Source: Lewinellaceae bacterium (GTDB lineage: Bacteria; Bacteroidota; Bacteroidia; Chitinophagales; Saprospiraceae). From it: a DNA stretch of 35,089 bases. Position 1 is the first letter of the stretch, and the number at the start of each line of letters is the position of its first letter. Position numbers and translations under genes: made by a program. A model generated the notes under the pieces. That model did not search any database, was not told the DNA's origin, and saw nothing but the letters and a program-made list of their open reading frames with translations. This document shows, piece after piece, positions 8,349 through 16,758 of the stretch. The stretch covers positions 1-35,089 of the forward strand of contig CANJPT010000043.1 of NCBI GenBank assembly GCA_947476195.1, in the 5' to 3' direction.

Positions 8349-9518
8349 TTATTTAAAAGGGTTTGCAAAGCGTACATCTGCCAACATTTTTTCATCGCGC
8401 AAGGTGCGAAGGAAGGCTACTAAGGCCTCTTTTTCTGTTGAAGAGAAGTTGAAGTTTTTAGGCGTGCCATTGGGGTTTTTGAGCTTATCACTTAGGTTTA
8501 CATGCGATTTAATGCCATTACTGTAGTGATCCACCACCTGCTCTAAGGTTTCAAAACGTCCGTCGTGCATATAAGGTGCAGTGAGCGCGATATTGCGTAA
8601 GGCGGGTACTTTGAAAGTGCCCATGTCTTGAGCCAAATTTGTAATTCCGCCAACGCCAGTATCCGTAGGATTTTGATCCAGACCATTTGATGCAGACTGT
8701 ACTGTAGGTATCGTCAACGTTGAGGTATGGCAGGTAGCACAGTTGTTCAGATAAATCTTTTTTCCTAAATTTTCTTCTGTAGTAAACTTTGCAAATGCCT
8801 GAAACTCAAAGCCAATGTTTTGTTGACTGGCCTCAAACTGTGCCTGAGCCGCTTCATCAAATTTGCTTTGAAAAGAGGAAAGGGCATGAACAAAGCTCTG
8901 AATGGCTTCTGTTACCCGTTCTTCTGTCGCAATTCCATCCCCAAATGCTTTTTTGAAAAGAATGGCGTAATAGTCCTGATTATTCACGGCAGCAACTACC
9001 TCGCTCATGGACATATCCATTTCCTTGACATTGGCGAGGGAGGCGCGGCTTTGTTCCTGAACTGTTTTAGCACGGTTGTCCCAAAAAAGTGAATTGCCGG
9101 TGTTTTCATAAGCGCCTGAAAATGAAGGAACAGCACTCAAAGCGATGGCGTTACGTACGCCGTCACGGTCAAATACACCTTTGCTTACAGCGGCATTATC
9201 GCCGAAGGCTAATTCTTGTTTGTGGCAGGTTGCACAAGCAATTTTGCCATCTTTGGAAAGACTTTTATCGTAGAAAAGGACCCGTCCCAACACAACGGCT
9301 GCTGGTATTGATGCTTGTGCAAACCCGCCATTGCCAGTAAAAGACAAATAATTGGGAAGCACTACATTATAATCAGTGGGGAGTTCGGGCAGATTGAGCT
9401 TTTGGGATAAAACAGCCAGTTCATCAGGCGAGTAATAATAGTAACTGAAATCGTCAGTTTGGCAACTAAATACCAGAAAGGAGCTGAGAATGGCAGATAA
9501 GGCAAAGATTTTTTTCAT
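8349..9518 (-). CDS. Di-haem cytochrome c peroxidase / MauG-family lipoprotein
   Basis: The 389-residue product has a lipoprotein signal (FLVFSC, Cys19), so it is exported and lipid-anchored. Two c-type haem sites are visible: CATCH at 95-99 and CATCH at 260-264, the hallmark of bacterial di-haem peroxidases and MauG-like proteins. LGRVLFYDKSLSKDGKIAC before the first haem and VPALRNIALTAPYMHDGRF before the C-terminal helix are family signatures; Met317 in the latter is a candidate distal ligand of the second haem. Known family members reduce hydrogen peroxide with electrons from a cytochrome, or carry out oxidative protein modification; which applies here cannot be said. A truncated relic of a second copy lies downstream at 7938-8309. 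The gene appears to stand alone, with about 270 bases before clpP. Confidence 0.92.
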   Translation of the reverse strand: MKKIFALSAILSSFLVFSCQTDDFSYYYYSPDELAVLSQKLNLPELPTDYNVVLPNYLSFTGNGGFAQASIPAAVVLGRVLFYDKSLSKDGKIACATCHKQELAFGDNAAVSKGVFDRDGVRNAIALSAVPSFSGAYENTGNSLFWDNRAKTVQEQSRASLANVKEMDMSMSEVVAAVNNQDYYAILFKKAFGDGIATEERVTEAIQSFVHALSSFQSKFDEAAQAQFEASQQNIGFEFQAFAKFTTEENLGKKIYLNNCATCHTSTLTIPTVQSASNGLDQNPTDTGVGGITNLAQDMGTFKVPALRNIALTAPYMHDGRFETLEQVVDHYSNGIKSHVNLSDKLKNPNGTPKNFNFSSTEKEALVAFLRTLRDEKMLADVRFANPFK

Positions 9519-9592
9519 AGTTCAGGTAGTATTTTGTGCTCAGGATTGGGTGAAACTAACAAGTTGTGATTAAACTATTCCTTAATAGTAGC

Positions 9593-9600
9593 CAAAAGTA
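9593..9600 (-). promoter_or_regulatory. Possible -7 promoter element for the cytochrome c peroxidase gene
   Basis: TACTTTTG on the minus strand fits TAnnTTTG and lies 75 bases before the ATG at 9518. No clear -33 element is at the right distance. Just upstream, TTTTGTCA occurs twice in a row (plus strand 9611-9629), which could be a regulator site. Weak, by consensus only. Confidence 0.3.
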
Positions 9601-9709
9601 AGGTTCAATCTTTTGTCAGGGTTTTGTCAAGACACGCTTTACGAAAGATTTAACTTCCCAAAGACGCGCATTTCCAGAATCTGGTTGGGCAGAGTCTCCA
9701 GATTTTTTT

Positions 9710-9751
9710 AAAAAAAAACCCGTTTCCACAGTAATAATCTGTGGAAACGGG
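9710..9751 (-). terminator. Rho-independent terminator of tig-clpP
   Basis: Arms 9719-9731 and 9739-9751 form a perfect 13-bp GC-containing stem (CCCGTTTCCACAG and its complement) with a 7-base loop. On the minus strand it is followed by nine T residues. It begins about 37 bases after the clpP stop, the expected place for the end of this transcript. Confidence 0.92.
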
Positions 9752-9788
9752 GCTGTCAAATGGTCAATGTCCAATCGGCTGTAGTATT

Positions 9789-10490
9789 CTACTCTTTTGC
9801 CTTTTTGGGATTGTTGCGATCCAAAACCTCATCTACAAGACCATATTCTTTGGCCTCCAGGCTGCTCATCCAATTGTCACGATTGCAGTCTATTTCAATT
9901 TTTTCATAGGGCTGACCCGTATGATGCGCCATGACGTCGTACAACGACTTTTGCATTTTTTTGATGAGCTTGTAGGAGATCTCAATATCAGAAACCTGTC
10001 CTTGAGCACCGCCTGATGGTTGGTGGATCATTACATGGCTGTGGAACAATGCACTGCGCTTACCTTTTGCGCCGGCTGCGAGTAATACTGCCCCCATAGA
10101 TGCTGCCAGTCCGGTACAGATAGTGGCCACATCCGGCGCCACGTATTGCATCGTGTCATAAATGCCAAGGCCGTCAATTACTGATCCGCCGGGACTATTG
10201 ATGAACATTTGTACGTCACGCTTTGGGTCAGTACTTTCAAGGAAAAGTAATTGCGCCTGAATTACATTGGATACATATTCTGTAACGGGAACACCCATGA
10301 AAATAATGCGGTCCATCATCAGGCGGCTGAATACATCCAGAGATGCTGCATTCATCTGTCGCTCTTCAATGACATAAGGCGTGAACGCCTTGATGCCTGG
10401 TACCGAAGCACCCATATATTTTTCAAGGTGCATGGTGCTCATGCCAAGATGCTTCGTGGCATACTTCTGAAATTCGTTTTTGTCAAACAT
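9789..10490 (-). CDS. clpP: ATP-dependent Clp protease proteolytic subunit
   Basis: ClpP is the serine peptidase ring that, with ClpX or another Clp ATPase, degrades unfolded and tagged cytoplasmic proteins. The catalytic triad is visible: Ser131 in GLAASMGAVLL, His156 in MIHQPSGG and Asp205 in CNRDNWMS. INSPGGSV forms the strand that binds the peptide. At 233 residues it is slightly long, with an N-terminal extension of about 35 residues (MFDKNEFQKYATKHLGM...) before the usual start of the fold; it may be a propeptide. The gene follows tig on the same strand with a 114-base gap, the classic tig-clpP order, and ends at a strong terminator. I see no clpX downstream in the window. Confidence 0.97.
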   Translation of the reverse strand: MFDKNEFQKYATKHLGMSTMHLEKYMGASVPGIKAFTPYVIEERQMNAASLDVFSRLMMDRIIFMGVPVTEYVSNVIQAQLLFLESTDPKRDVQMFINSPGGSVIDGLGIYDTMQYVAPDVATICTGLAASMGAVLLAAGAKGKRSALFHSHVMIHQPSGGAQGQVSDIEISYKLIKKMQKSLYDVMAHHTGQPYEKIEIDCNRDNWMSSLEAKEYGLVDEVLDRNNPKKAKE

Positions 10491-10604
10491 TTTTGAAACC
10501 TGTTTTTAGCGCAGTAGCTCTTTAGTTTTTTGAATCAGAGGCCGGTGCGCTTGTTTTGTGAGGTAAAGGAAACAATTATAACGCCACAAGGTTACGTTAA
10601 TTGT

Positions 10605-12032
10605 TTATTCCTCGTCTAGTGTAGTGCGCATGGCTACATCTTCAGATTGCTCTACTTTTGCCTTGGCGGTCACCTCTTCCACAATTTTGTGAAACTCATC
10701 GGATGAAACGGCTTTATCGGCCAGTGTTATTTGTCCACGAACTGCTTCAAGCAATTTATCAGATTCGAGTTCACGACGGGTGTTTTCTACGTCTTTTTCG
10801 TCCTTCATGAGGCGCTCAATGCTGCTTTCCATAATATTGTCTGGAAGATTGGACTGAAAATAATTGCGAACACGGCGGCCATATTCAGCTTTTAATTCAG
10901 CGTCAGAAACATCTACACCAAACGCCTCCATTAGGTCTTCACGGATGATTGACCAACGAAGATTAGCTGAAAATGCTGGGTATTCGCGCTCAATTTGATC
11001 AGCACCAAGTTTTCCCTGATTGGTTACGCCGAGCCAACGCTTCAGGAAGTTGTCTGGAAGTTCAATTGTGTTCAATTCCAACAGGCGCTCTTGCAGGGTG
11101 CGGAAGAGCAATGCATTTGAACGAACATCGTAGAATTGAAGGATACCTACTTTCAATTTTTCGATGGCTTCTTCTTTATTGTTGACGCCCTCGCCAAAAT
11201 AGCCGTCATAAAACTCCTGGTCAAGTTCAGCATCTGCCACCCGACTCACTTCTTCTATGATGCCTTCGAACCAATCACCTACCTCCCGGTTATCGTCTTC
11301 AGGAAGGGCAAGGATGTATTTGCGGTGCATATCTTCTTTCTCGTGTGCTTCAACCGCACGTGCATTATAGCGCAGCGAATCGCCCGTTTTTAACGTGAGC
11401 AATTTGGCTTTAAGCACTTCATCCTTGATATTTTTTACGAGAAAGGTCATTTGAGTTTCCCATCCACCAGCTTTTACTTCACCGGATTCTGATTCCAATT
11501 CATGGGCTGCAATGCGCAGGATATCGTTGTCTTCAATGCCATCAGTAGGATTGCTGCGTTTGCCAACGCGTTTGCGGGCATATTGAAGATCTTCTTCCGC
11601 GAGTTCATCGAGATTGCTAATCGTGAGCCGCTCATAGGTATGGGCTTTATCAATGCCCTGAATTTCAATTTTGGGCACATAGCCAACCTCATAATCTATG
11701 GCATATTCCGGGTCAGGATTGCTGATATTGATAGAAAATTTCATCTGCTGATCATCAGCAGGTAAAGGTTGCCCCAGGATATTGAGTTCAGATTCGCGTA
11801 AGTAAGCTACCAATTCTTCGCTGAACATCTCATTGAGTGTCTCTGTAAAAATGGATGAGCCGTACATTTTTTTAATATGGTCCAAAGGCACCTGGCCTGG
11901 GCGGAAGCCTTTTACAGGCACCCTTTGGCGAACTTTTTTAAGTTCAGCATCAAGTTTGGGCTTTAGTGCGTCGCGGGTAATCGTGACGGTGAGGATAGCG
12001 CTACAATTGTCTATGTCTTTACGAACGACCAT
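10605..12032 (-). CDS. tig: Trigger factor (ribosome-associated chaperone)
   Basis: The 475-residue protein has the trigger-factor ribosome-docking signature GFRPGQVP at residues 42-49 within an N-terminal domain that begins MVVRKDIDNCSAIL. This is followed by a central region (about 150-245) in the place of the FKBP-like peptidyl-prolyl isomerase domain, which is too divergent for me to judge catalytic activity, and a long alpha-helical C-terminal domain with the family-like stretches around LRWSIIREDLMEAFGV and VTAKAKVEQSEDVA. It binds at the ribosome exit tunnel and shields nascent chains. It is upstream of clpP on the same strand and likely co-transcribed with it. Its upstream spacer is full of short repeats and separates it from tRNA-Leu. 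Confidence 0.95.
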   Translation of the reverse strand: MVVRKDIDNCSAILTVTITRDALKPKLDAELKKVRQRVPVKGFRPGQVPLDHIKKMYGSSIFTETLNEMFSEELVAYLRESELNILGQPLPADDQQMKFSINISNPDPEYAIDYEVGYVPKIEIQGIDKAHTYERLTISNLDELAEEDLQYARKRVGKRSNPTDGIEDNDILRIAAHELESESGEVKAGGWETQMTFLVKNIKDEVLKAKLLTLKTGDSLRYNARAVEAHEKEDMHRKYILALPEDDNREVGDWFEGIIEEVSRVADAELDQEFYDGYFGEGVNNKEEAIEKLKVGILQFYDVRSNALLFRTLQERLLELNTIELPDNFLKRWLGVTNQGKLGADQIEREYPAFSANLRWSIIREDLMEAFGVDVSDAELKAEYGRRVRNYFQSNLPDNIMESSIERLMKDEKDVENTRRELESDKLLEAVRGQITLADKAVSSDEFHKIVEEVTAKAKVEQSEDVAMRTTLDEE

Positions 12033-12036
12033 GGTT

Positions 12037-12075
12037 AATTTGATAATTTGATAATGTGGTCAATTTGATAATTTG
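12037..12075. repeat. AT-rich direct repeats before tig
   Basis: AATTTGATAATTTG occurs at 12037-12050 and again at 12062-12075, with a further partial unit between. This lies directly upstream of the tig ATG, where its promoter or leader should be. It looks like a short simple-sequence expansion; a regulatory role is not shown. Confidence 0.6.
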
Positions 12076-12100
12076 GCCGATTTGAAAACATGTGGAATGG

Positions 12101-12195
12101 CCCATACTACTGGACATTTTTGTTTTGTCCCCAGACCTGTAAGGTTTTTGAAAACCTTATAGGTCTCGATTTTAGAAGTTGTCCAATAGTCTGGG
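12101..12195. repeat. Nested palindromic element between tRNA-Leu and tig
   Basis: An outer inverted repeat pairs 12101-12116 (CCCATACTACTGGACA) with 12180-12195 (14 of 16 bases matching). Inside it, a second inverted repeat pairs 12133-12148 (AGACCTGTAAGGTTTT) with 12151-12166, one mismatch, 2-base loop. No T-run follows on either strand, so it is not an ordinary terminator. Its form is that of a dispersed REP-like palindrome; AGACCT/AGGTCT palindromes of this kind are, from memory, common in Bacteroidota intergenic DNA. Confidence 0.7.
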
Positions 12196-12223
12196 AATGA
12201 CCAACGGATAGGAACGTTTTTGA

Positions 12224-12264
12224 CAAAAAAAAGATTTGGCAAATTTTTAAAATTTGCCAAATCT
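12224..12264 (-). terminator. Perfect 16-bp hairpin with T-run, probable tRNA-Leu terminator
   Basis: Positions 12232-12247 and 12249-12264 are exact reverse complements (AGATTTGGCAAATTTT) around a one-base centre. On the minus strand the hairpin is followed by a run of eight T residues and lies about 50 bases after the tRNA 3' end. This fits a Rho-independent terminator separating tRNA-Leu from tig. The one-base centre means that several inner pairs must open to form a loop, and the stem is AT-rich, so it could equally be a dispersed palindrome. Confidence 0.6.
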
Positions 12265-12312
12265 AAGAAATTCAAACCGGATAAATTACAAATCAATCCC
12301 TGGGTTAAGTTG

Positions 12313-12394
12313 TGCGGGCGGAGGGACTCGAACCCCCATGCCTCACGGCGCCAGATCCTAAGTCTGGTACGTCTACCAATTTCGCCACGCCCGC
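12313..12394 (-). tRNA. tRNA-Leu (anticodon UAG)
   Basis: The minus strand folds as a tRNA: 7-bp acceptor stem GCGGGCG/CGCCCGC, an anticodon stem CCAGA/TCTGG with loop CTTAGGA giving anticodon UAG (reads CUA), a long class II variable arm (CGCCGTGAGGC region), and a T-arm with TTCGAGT. The discriminator base is A, as expected for leucine. CCA is not encoded. The long variable arm and the A73 discriminator support leucine. Confidence 0.96.
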
Positions 12395-12803
12395 TCTGCT
12401 TGCCTATGCCCGTTTAAAGGCGAAGGCGGGTTAGTCAATCAACCAACATTTTTGTAAAAAAGTGGCTTATTCCTATCAAACACGTCAATTTGGATTCAAA
12501 AAAACGGAATTTTGATATCTCCAGAGTACCTGCTTTCGCCTAAAAGAGGCTATAGCGGTTAAGAGGGACGCAAAAGTAACGCCTTCTATCAAATAACCAA
12601 GCGAAGACTTTTGAAAAATATGAGAAATCTTAAATTTTTAATTCTTAACTTGTTCTGAAGTTGGATTTTAGCCTGCAAGGGGCAAATTTTAGTGGATTGA
12701 GCGTTATAATTTTCGCCAGATCGCCCGCATACGCCTACCAATTTTGCCTTGACTGAAATAAAATTTGCTCGCTTTCGGCTCAAACCAATTTCAGAACAAG
12801 CGC
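12395..12803. other. Non-coding spacer between tRNA-Leu and the OmpA-domain gene
   Basis: About 410 bases with no convincing gene. The part nearest the tRNA should hold its promoter, but I find no exact TAnnTTTG element. The part next to the OmpA gene is filled by the inverted-repeat element at 12649-12800. A 77-codon minus-strand frame overlaps that element and has no recognisable features. Confidence 0.6.
12649..12800. repeat. About 150-bp element with imperfect terminal inverted repeats (MITE-like)
   Basis: CTTGTTCTGAAGTTGG at 12649-12664 pairs with CCAATTTCAGAACAAG at 12785-12800 (15 of 16). After a similar offset on both sides, GCAAATTTTA at 12682-12691 pairs exactly with TAAAATTTGC at 12759-12768, and there is further partial pairing between these blocks. 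The element ends four bases before the OmpA-gene stop codon. The structure suggests a miniature inverted-repeat element or a large RNA hairpin at the 3' end of the OmpA transcript; there is no T-run and no visible target-site duplication. Confidence 0.55.
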
Positions 12804-14006
12804 TTAGTCCATCAATCGGCATTCTACACGACGGTTTTTCTGACGATCGGTTTCGGTGTCATTACTGGAAACAGGCCTGGTTTTCCCGTAACCTTTATAA
12901 CTGATCTGGTTGGCACTTATATTTTTGGCTAACAAAGCATTATACACAATTTGGGCGCGTTGCTCGGATAGAAGCTGATTACTTGCTTCATCGCCTATAT
13001 TATCGGTGTGCCCCCCGATCTCAAAATGGAGCGAAAGGTTTTTTTGTAGCACCTGGGCGAGCTTTTCCAGCGCAGGTTCGGCCTCTGGATGAAGTTCAGC
13101 TTTCCCAAAGTCAAATAGCAGCGCATCCTGCATCGAATATTTCTTTTCTACCAGAAGGTCTTGTTCGATGCGGGCGTTTTCATCTGCCACAATGCTGAAA
13201 TCATCAAAGAGGTAATAGCCGATTCGTTTGGTTTTTTTCCAGAATTCAAGTGCTTGGTTTTTTTCATCTAATTGCATGCGCGCTTCGTCGTCCATATTGA
13301 TATCGGTAATGGCGTCAGAAAAAAAGTTGCCAAAAAGGAAATATTTGTAGCCGCCGCGGTCTGCTTTAAACGCCAGGGAAATCTTACGCCATTTTCCCTG
13401 AGTTTCTACGATCTGTGCCAGATTCACCTGAGGTTTCACCGCAAAGTCGAGCTGACTGGTCATGAAGTTTTCTGCTGTGGTGATTTTCGTGTCGGAAAAA
13501 TAAAATCCAAAATTGCCGCAAAAAGTTGGGCGTATTCCAGTAGTGCGACCATACACCTTATTTAAGTGCTGGCTACCGAGTGAATCGTTGGTGTAGACCC
13601 AAAAGCTGAGTCGGTAGGTCGTGCCTTTTTCGAGGGGTTTTGCAAGTGTTCCTTGTATCAATTCATGATAATCAAAAGCAAATTGACCATCCTGAAAAGG
13701 GTGATACATGATTAGTCCCATCATACGATTGCCTTTGTGGGGTTTTGGAAAAGTTGGGCAACCATTTATGGAGTCCCAGACGAGAAGGTCGGGTGTTTGC
13801 ACCTTAAAGGTTTTCCAGCCTGCGGCACTGGTATTTACAATGTCTGATACCCCGGAAAACTGGCAGGGTTTGGGAGCTACTTGCCAAACGCCCGCTTCTT
13901 TGGGTGCCTGGCGCTCAAAGCTGCCGTTTATGACCAGGTTTTGAGCTGGGCAATGGCCATAAATAAAAAGGCAAAAAAGGGAACTGATCCAAAGGTGACG
14001 TCGCAT
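12804..14006 (-). CDS. Secreted OmpA-domain protein
   Basis: The product (400 residues from ATG 14006) has a signal peptide (LWISSLFCLFIYGHCPA, then QNLVINGSFE). Residues about 20-270 form a region starting with the NGSFE motif, common at the start of carbohydrate-binding-like beta-sandwich domains in Bacteroidota. The C-terminal 110 residues are an OmpA/MotB-type peptidoglycan-binding domain: LLFDFGKAEL, then GGHTDNIGDEASNQLLSEQRA, with the Asp and Arg that hold diaminopimelate, and ending ENRR-like KNRRVECRL. It probably tethers the envelope to peptidoglycan while the N-terminal domain binds an external ligand; the latter is inference. ATG 14006 is preferred because the upstream in-frame codons lack a signal and overlap the neighbouring gene. 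The gap to that gene is 44 bases, so co-transcription is likely. Confidence 0.87.
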   Translation of the reverse strand: MRRHLWISSLFCLFIYGHCPAQNLVINGSFERQAPKEAGVWQVAPKPCQFSGVSDIVNTSAAGWKTFKVQTPDLLVWDSINGCPTFPKPHKGNRMMGLIMYHPFQDGQFAFDYHELIQGTLAKPLEKGTTYRLSFWVYTNDSLGSQHLNKVYGRTTGIRPTFCGNFGFYFSDTKITTAENFMTSQLDFAVKPQVNLAQIVETQGKWRKISLAFKADRGGYKYFLFGNFFSDAITDINMDDEARMQLDEKNQALEFWKKTKRIGYYLFDDFSIVADENARIEQDLLVEKKYSMQDALLFDFGKAELHPEAEPALEKLAQVLQKNLSLHFEIGGHTDNIGDEASNQLLSEQRAQIVYNALLAKNISANQISYKGYGKTRPVSSNDTETDRQKNRRVECRLMD

Positions 14007-14050
14007 AGCTGTTTTATGCTTAAGAACGAAAGGGTAGGGGACAGGAAGGT

Positions 14051-15226
14051 TTAAACCTTCCGGCAAACCAAGATTACTTTTTTATTTTCAACTGCTGTAG
14101 CGGCAAAAAGATAAACCTCACCGCCATCTGCTAGTCCAAGTTTTTGACGGACATGATCGGGATTGTCCGGGAAATTGCGACAGGAGATATTGGCCTTTCC
14201 TTTTGGAACGGAAGTTTGCACAACCTTTTTATCGTATTTGCAAACCTGTTCAATCACAAAACTTCTGGCAGGTAAATCTGATACAAGTTCTTTTGAAGTA
14301 TACAAATGCGTATTTACGTGAAGTTTTGCCAAGCCAAACCGTTGCGCAAAGGAACGAAAGGCCCCTGCTTTTAAAACGGCCGGATTGGGTTCGTAGAGGA
14401 ATTGAAGCGGGGGGGAAAACGGAGCTTCTGCAAGTTGTTCCTCGTCCCAGGTGAAGTCAAAGCTTATTGGGTCGTTATCTGAAAGGGCAACGGCCGAGAT
14501 AAGGATCTTGTCCTTCGGTGTTGCTTTGCGTTCGAGCAGGTACAATACCTCCCGGCAATCACCTTCAGCGGCAATTACCCAGATCCTGCTGACTTGTCCC
14601 AATTGATTGGCTGCAAGCCGGAGGTCGAGCAGTGGAGCCGTCTTTAAAAGTACTTTAGGTGACCTTTTTAAGATCAGATCCCGGATCTCCAATATGTTCG
14701 GGGAGCAATCGGCTAATTGAAATACTTTACCCTTTCTTTCATCCCTGCGAGCCGGGTCTAAGTAGATTAGGTCGAATGATGCTGTTGTTCTTTCCAGAAA
14801 ATCCTTGGCGCTACTATTTTCAAAATGCACCTTTTGCATACCTAATCTGGCAAAATTGTGCTGGGCTGCGGCCAGTAGTTCGGCATTTTGTTCTACATAT
14901 ATCATTGATTCAAATTGCTGCGCAAAGAAATAGGAATCCACGCCGAGGCCTCCGGTAAGGTCGGCCATTTTTTGGCCTGAGCACAATCCTGCTTTAAATT
15001 TTGCGGTGCGCTCTGAAGAAGCCTGCTCCAGTGAAATAGCGATTGGAAATTCCATGCCTTCCCGATACCAGGTGGGGATTTTTGGCCGAATTTTTTGTAA
15101 TGCCTGGATTTGTGCTGCGGCCAAAGATATTTGTATTGCCGGATACTTTTTGGCGGTAAGGGCCAATTGACGTGGGTCGTCGTTGCGGTGTTGCCAGATG
15201 AAATCCTGTAGTGGTGTGAGCGGCAT
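14051..15226 (-). CDS. THUMP-like class I SAM-dependent methyltransferase
   Basis: This 391-residue protein shows Rossmann methyltransferase motifs: MADLTGGLGVDSYFFA (motif I, near residue 88), IYVEQNAEL (acidic residue of motif II) and LIYLDPARRDERKGK (motif IV). The N-terminal part is helical and the C-terminal 150 residues correspond to the THUMP-like region seen in the Bacteroidota family. That resemblance suggests an RNA substrate, but none has been shown to my knowledge. It is upstream of the OmpA-domain gene on the same strand and divergent from the pentapeptide gene, with about 250 bases between them for both promoters. Confidence 0.85.
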   Translation of the reverse strand: MPLTPLQDFIWQHRNDDPRQLALTAKKYPAIQISLAAAQIQALQKIRPKIPTWYREGMEFPIAISLEQASSERTAKFKAGLCSGQKMADLTGGLGVDSYFFAQQFESMIYVEQNAELLAAAQHNFARLGMQKVHFENSSAKDFLERTTASFDLIYLDPARRDERKGKVFQLADCSPNILEIRDLILKRSPKVLLKTAPLLDLRLAANQLGQVSRIWVIAAEGDCREVLYLLERKATPKDKILISAVALSDNDPISFDFTWDEEQLAEAPFSPPLQFLYEPNPAVLKAGAFRSFAQRFGLAKLHVNTHLYTSKELVSDLPARSFVIEQVCKYDKKVVQTSVPKGKANISCRNFPDNPDHVRQKLGLADGGEVYLFAATAVENKKVILVCRKV

Positions 15227-15480
15227 GGTGCGAAGGTATGGAGTGAAAATACAAAAAGCCCGGACAGTTGAAGATTTGCCATCGGGGCTTGTCTTTGAGC
15301 ATTAACGGTTGCCCTCATACCAATTTACCGACCCTGATTTTTCCCGTATTGCTGGTAGGGTAAATGCAGGAAACATTGAATGCCAAAGGACCTTCAATTT
15401 GTTGTTATCGAATTCTTTTTAGAAATTCATAATTTGCGCCTTTCAGTTCATATTGAACTGGGCTAGGATCTTTTCAACTA

Positions 15481-16752
15481 ATGAAACAAAAAAGGTACCT
15501 TCTTATTGGCTTGGTTTTCGGAACAATCATCGGGTGGGCCATGGGTTTTCTTCGCCTGCCACTGATAGAAAAGAACTACTCTTTTTGGGTAGGTTTTGTA
15601 GCAGCGTTGTCACTTGTATCGCTCGTGCTTCTTCTGTTGTCTGCAAGGAACACGAATTTTCTGCTTGGACGGATTGGGGAGAAATCGGTAGCAGGATACT
15701 CCACCGGGGCGCTGGCTCCAACTTTCATTTGGATAATACTGACGGGAGTGCTTGTATCAGGAGGCGTTATGGGTGGATTGACCGTCTACCGCCAGTACGG
15801 GTCCTTCAAACTTCAAATTCATCATCAGGATAAGAGGCTGCAGGAAATGGCGGCTTTGCTCGAGTCTTTGAAGAAAACTGATCTGGAGCCGCTGATGCAC
15901 AGCATACTGGATGATGTTAGGGAAGAACTGAAGCGCAGCCCCGACAGGACACTGCGGGATACCACGATCGCCAGGATAGCATCGTTGAGTTTCGCTTTCA
16001 AGCCTTACAAATATGTAGAAGGAGATAGCCTTTCAAAGAAGGCATACAGCCCTGGGCGAGGTCAGCTCTTGCAGGCATTGGTACTGATGAAAATTGATTC
16101 AGGATCTTTCAACCTGATAAAACTTAAAACGGTCTTTACCGGGGCAGATTTGCATGGGGCAGATCTGAAAGGAATTAATTTGACCGGTATTAATCTCAAA
16201 GAAGCAAATTTAAAAGATGCTGACCTGAGCGGATCAAACCTGAAAGGGGCTTTTCTGGGCGAAGCAAATTTTTGGGGTGCAAAATTGAACCAGGCAAACC
16301 TGAGTCATACAGATCTAAAAAGAGCCGATCTGAGCTGGGCTCAATTGAATCAAGCAATCCTCACCTTGGCAAACCTGAATGGAGCAAACCTTACCAATGC
16401 TCAGCTGCTCAAGGTCGACTTGACGAACGCAACTTTGCAGTGGTCACAATTAGGCGGAGCATTGTTCAACGAAGCAAATCTGAAAAGTGTTAACTTATTA
16501 GGCGCCAATCTTAGCAACGTAAATTTGAGTCAGGCAAATCTGCGTGAGACCGACTTAAGATTGATAAACTTAAGCGAAGCGGATCTCTTGGGTGCGACAT
16601 TAGACAATGCCTTAGTAGATGAAAAATGGCTGGAAAAATTAAACCAATGGCGACCTGCCGGAGTGAAAGAATTACAAGAAAGGTATTCTGTTGTAAACGA
16701 TACTTTTTCTGCCATAGATAAACGGCCGCTGTATCGGTTGAGAAAAAATTGA
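15481..16752 (+). CDS. Membrane-anchored pentapeptide-repeat protein
   Basis: This is the only clear plus-strand gene in the window. Its 423 residues begin with three hydrophobic helices (about 5-25, 35-55 and 80-102), followed by a charged, probably coiled-coil linker (about 105-215). Residues about 225-385 are pentapeptide repeats with the A(D/N)LXX pattern (for example GADLHGADLKGINLTGINL), roughly 30 units, which fold as a right-handed quadrilateral beta-helix. The last 40 residues are non-repetitive. Pentapeptide proteins bind partner proteins or mimic DNA, so the helix is likely a docking surface on one side of the inner membrane; no partner is known. It converges with the lipoprotein gene at 16759, the stops being six bases apart. 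Confidence 0.9.
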   Translation: MKQKRYLLIGLVFGTIIGWAMGFLRLPLIEKNYSFWVGFVAALSLVSLVLLLLSARNTNFLLGRIGEKSVAGYSTGALAPTFIWIILTGVLVSGGVMGGLTVYRQYGSFKLQIHHQDKRLQEMAALLESLKKTDLEPLMHSILDDVREELKRSPDRTLRDTTIARIASLSFAFKPYKYVEGDSLSKKAYSPGRGQLLQALVLMKIDSGSFNLIKLKTVFTGADLHGADLKGINLTGINLKEANLKDADLSGSNLKGAFLGEANFWGAKLNQANLSHTDLKRADLSWAQLNQAILTLANLNGANLTNAQLLKVDLTNATLQWSQLGGALFNEANLKSVNLLGANLSNVNLSQANLRETDLRLINLSEADLLGATLDNALVDEKWLEKLNQWRPAGVKELQERYSVVNDTFSAIDKRPLYRLRKN

Positions 16753-16758
16753 AAAATA

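Noticed and set aside
12060-12296. Minus-strand frame of 78 codons
   Set aside because: It is made of the palindromic elements and AT repeats of the tig-tRNA spacer and has no protein-like features.
12589-12822. Minus-strand frame of 77 codons
   Set aside because: It overlaps the inverted-repeat element and the end of the OmpA-domain gene; no start signal or motif.
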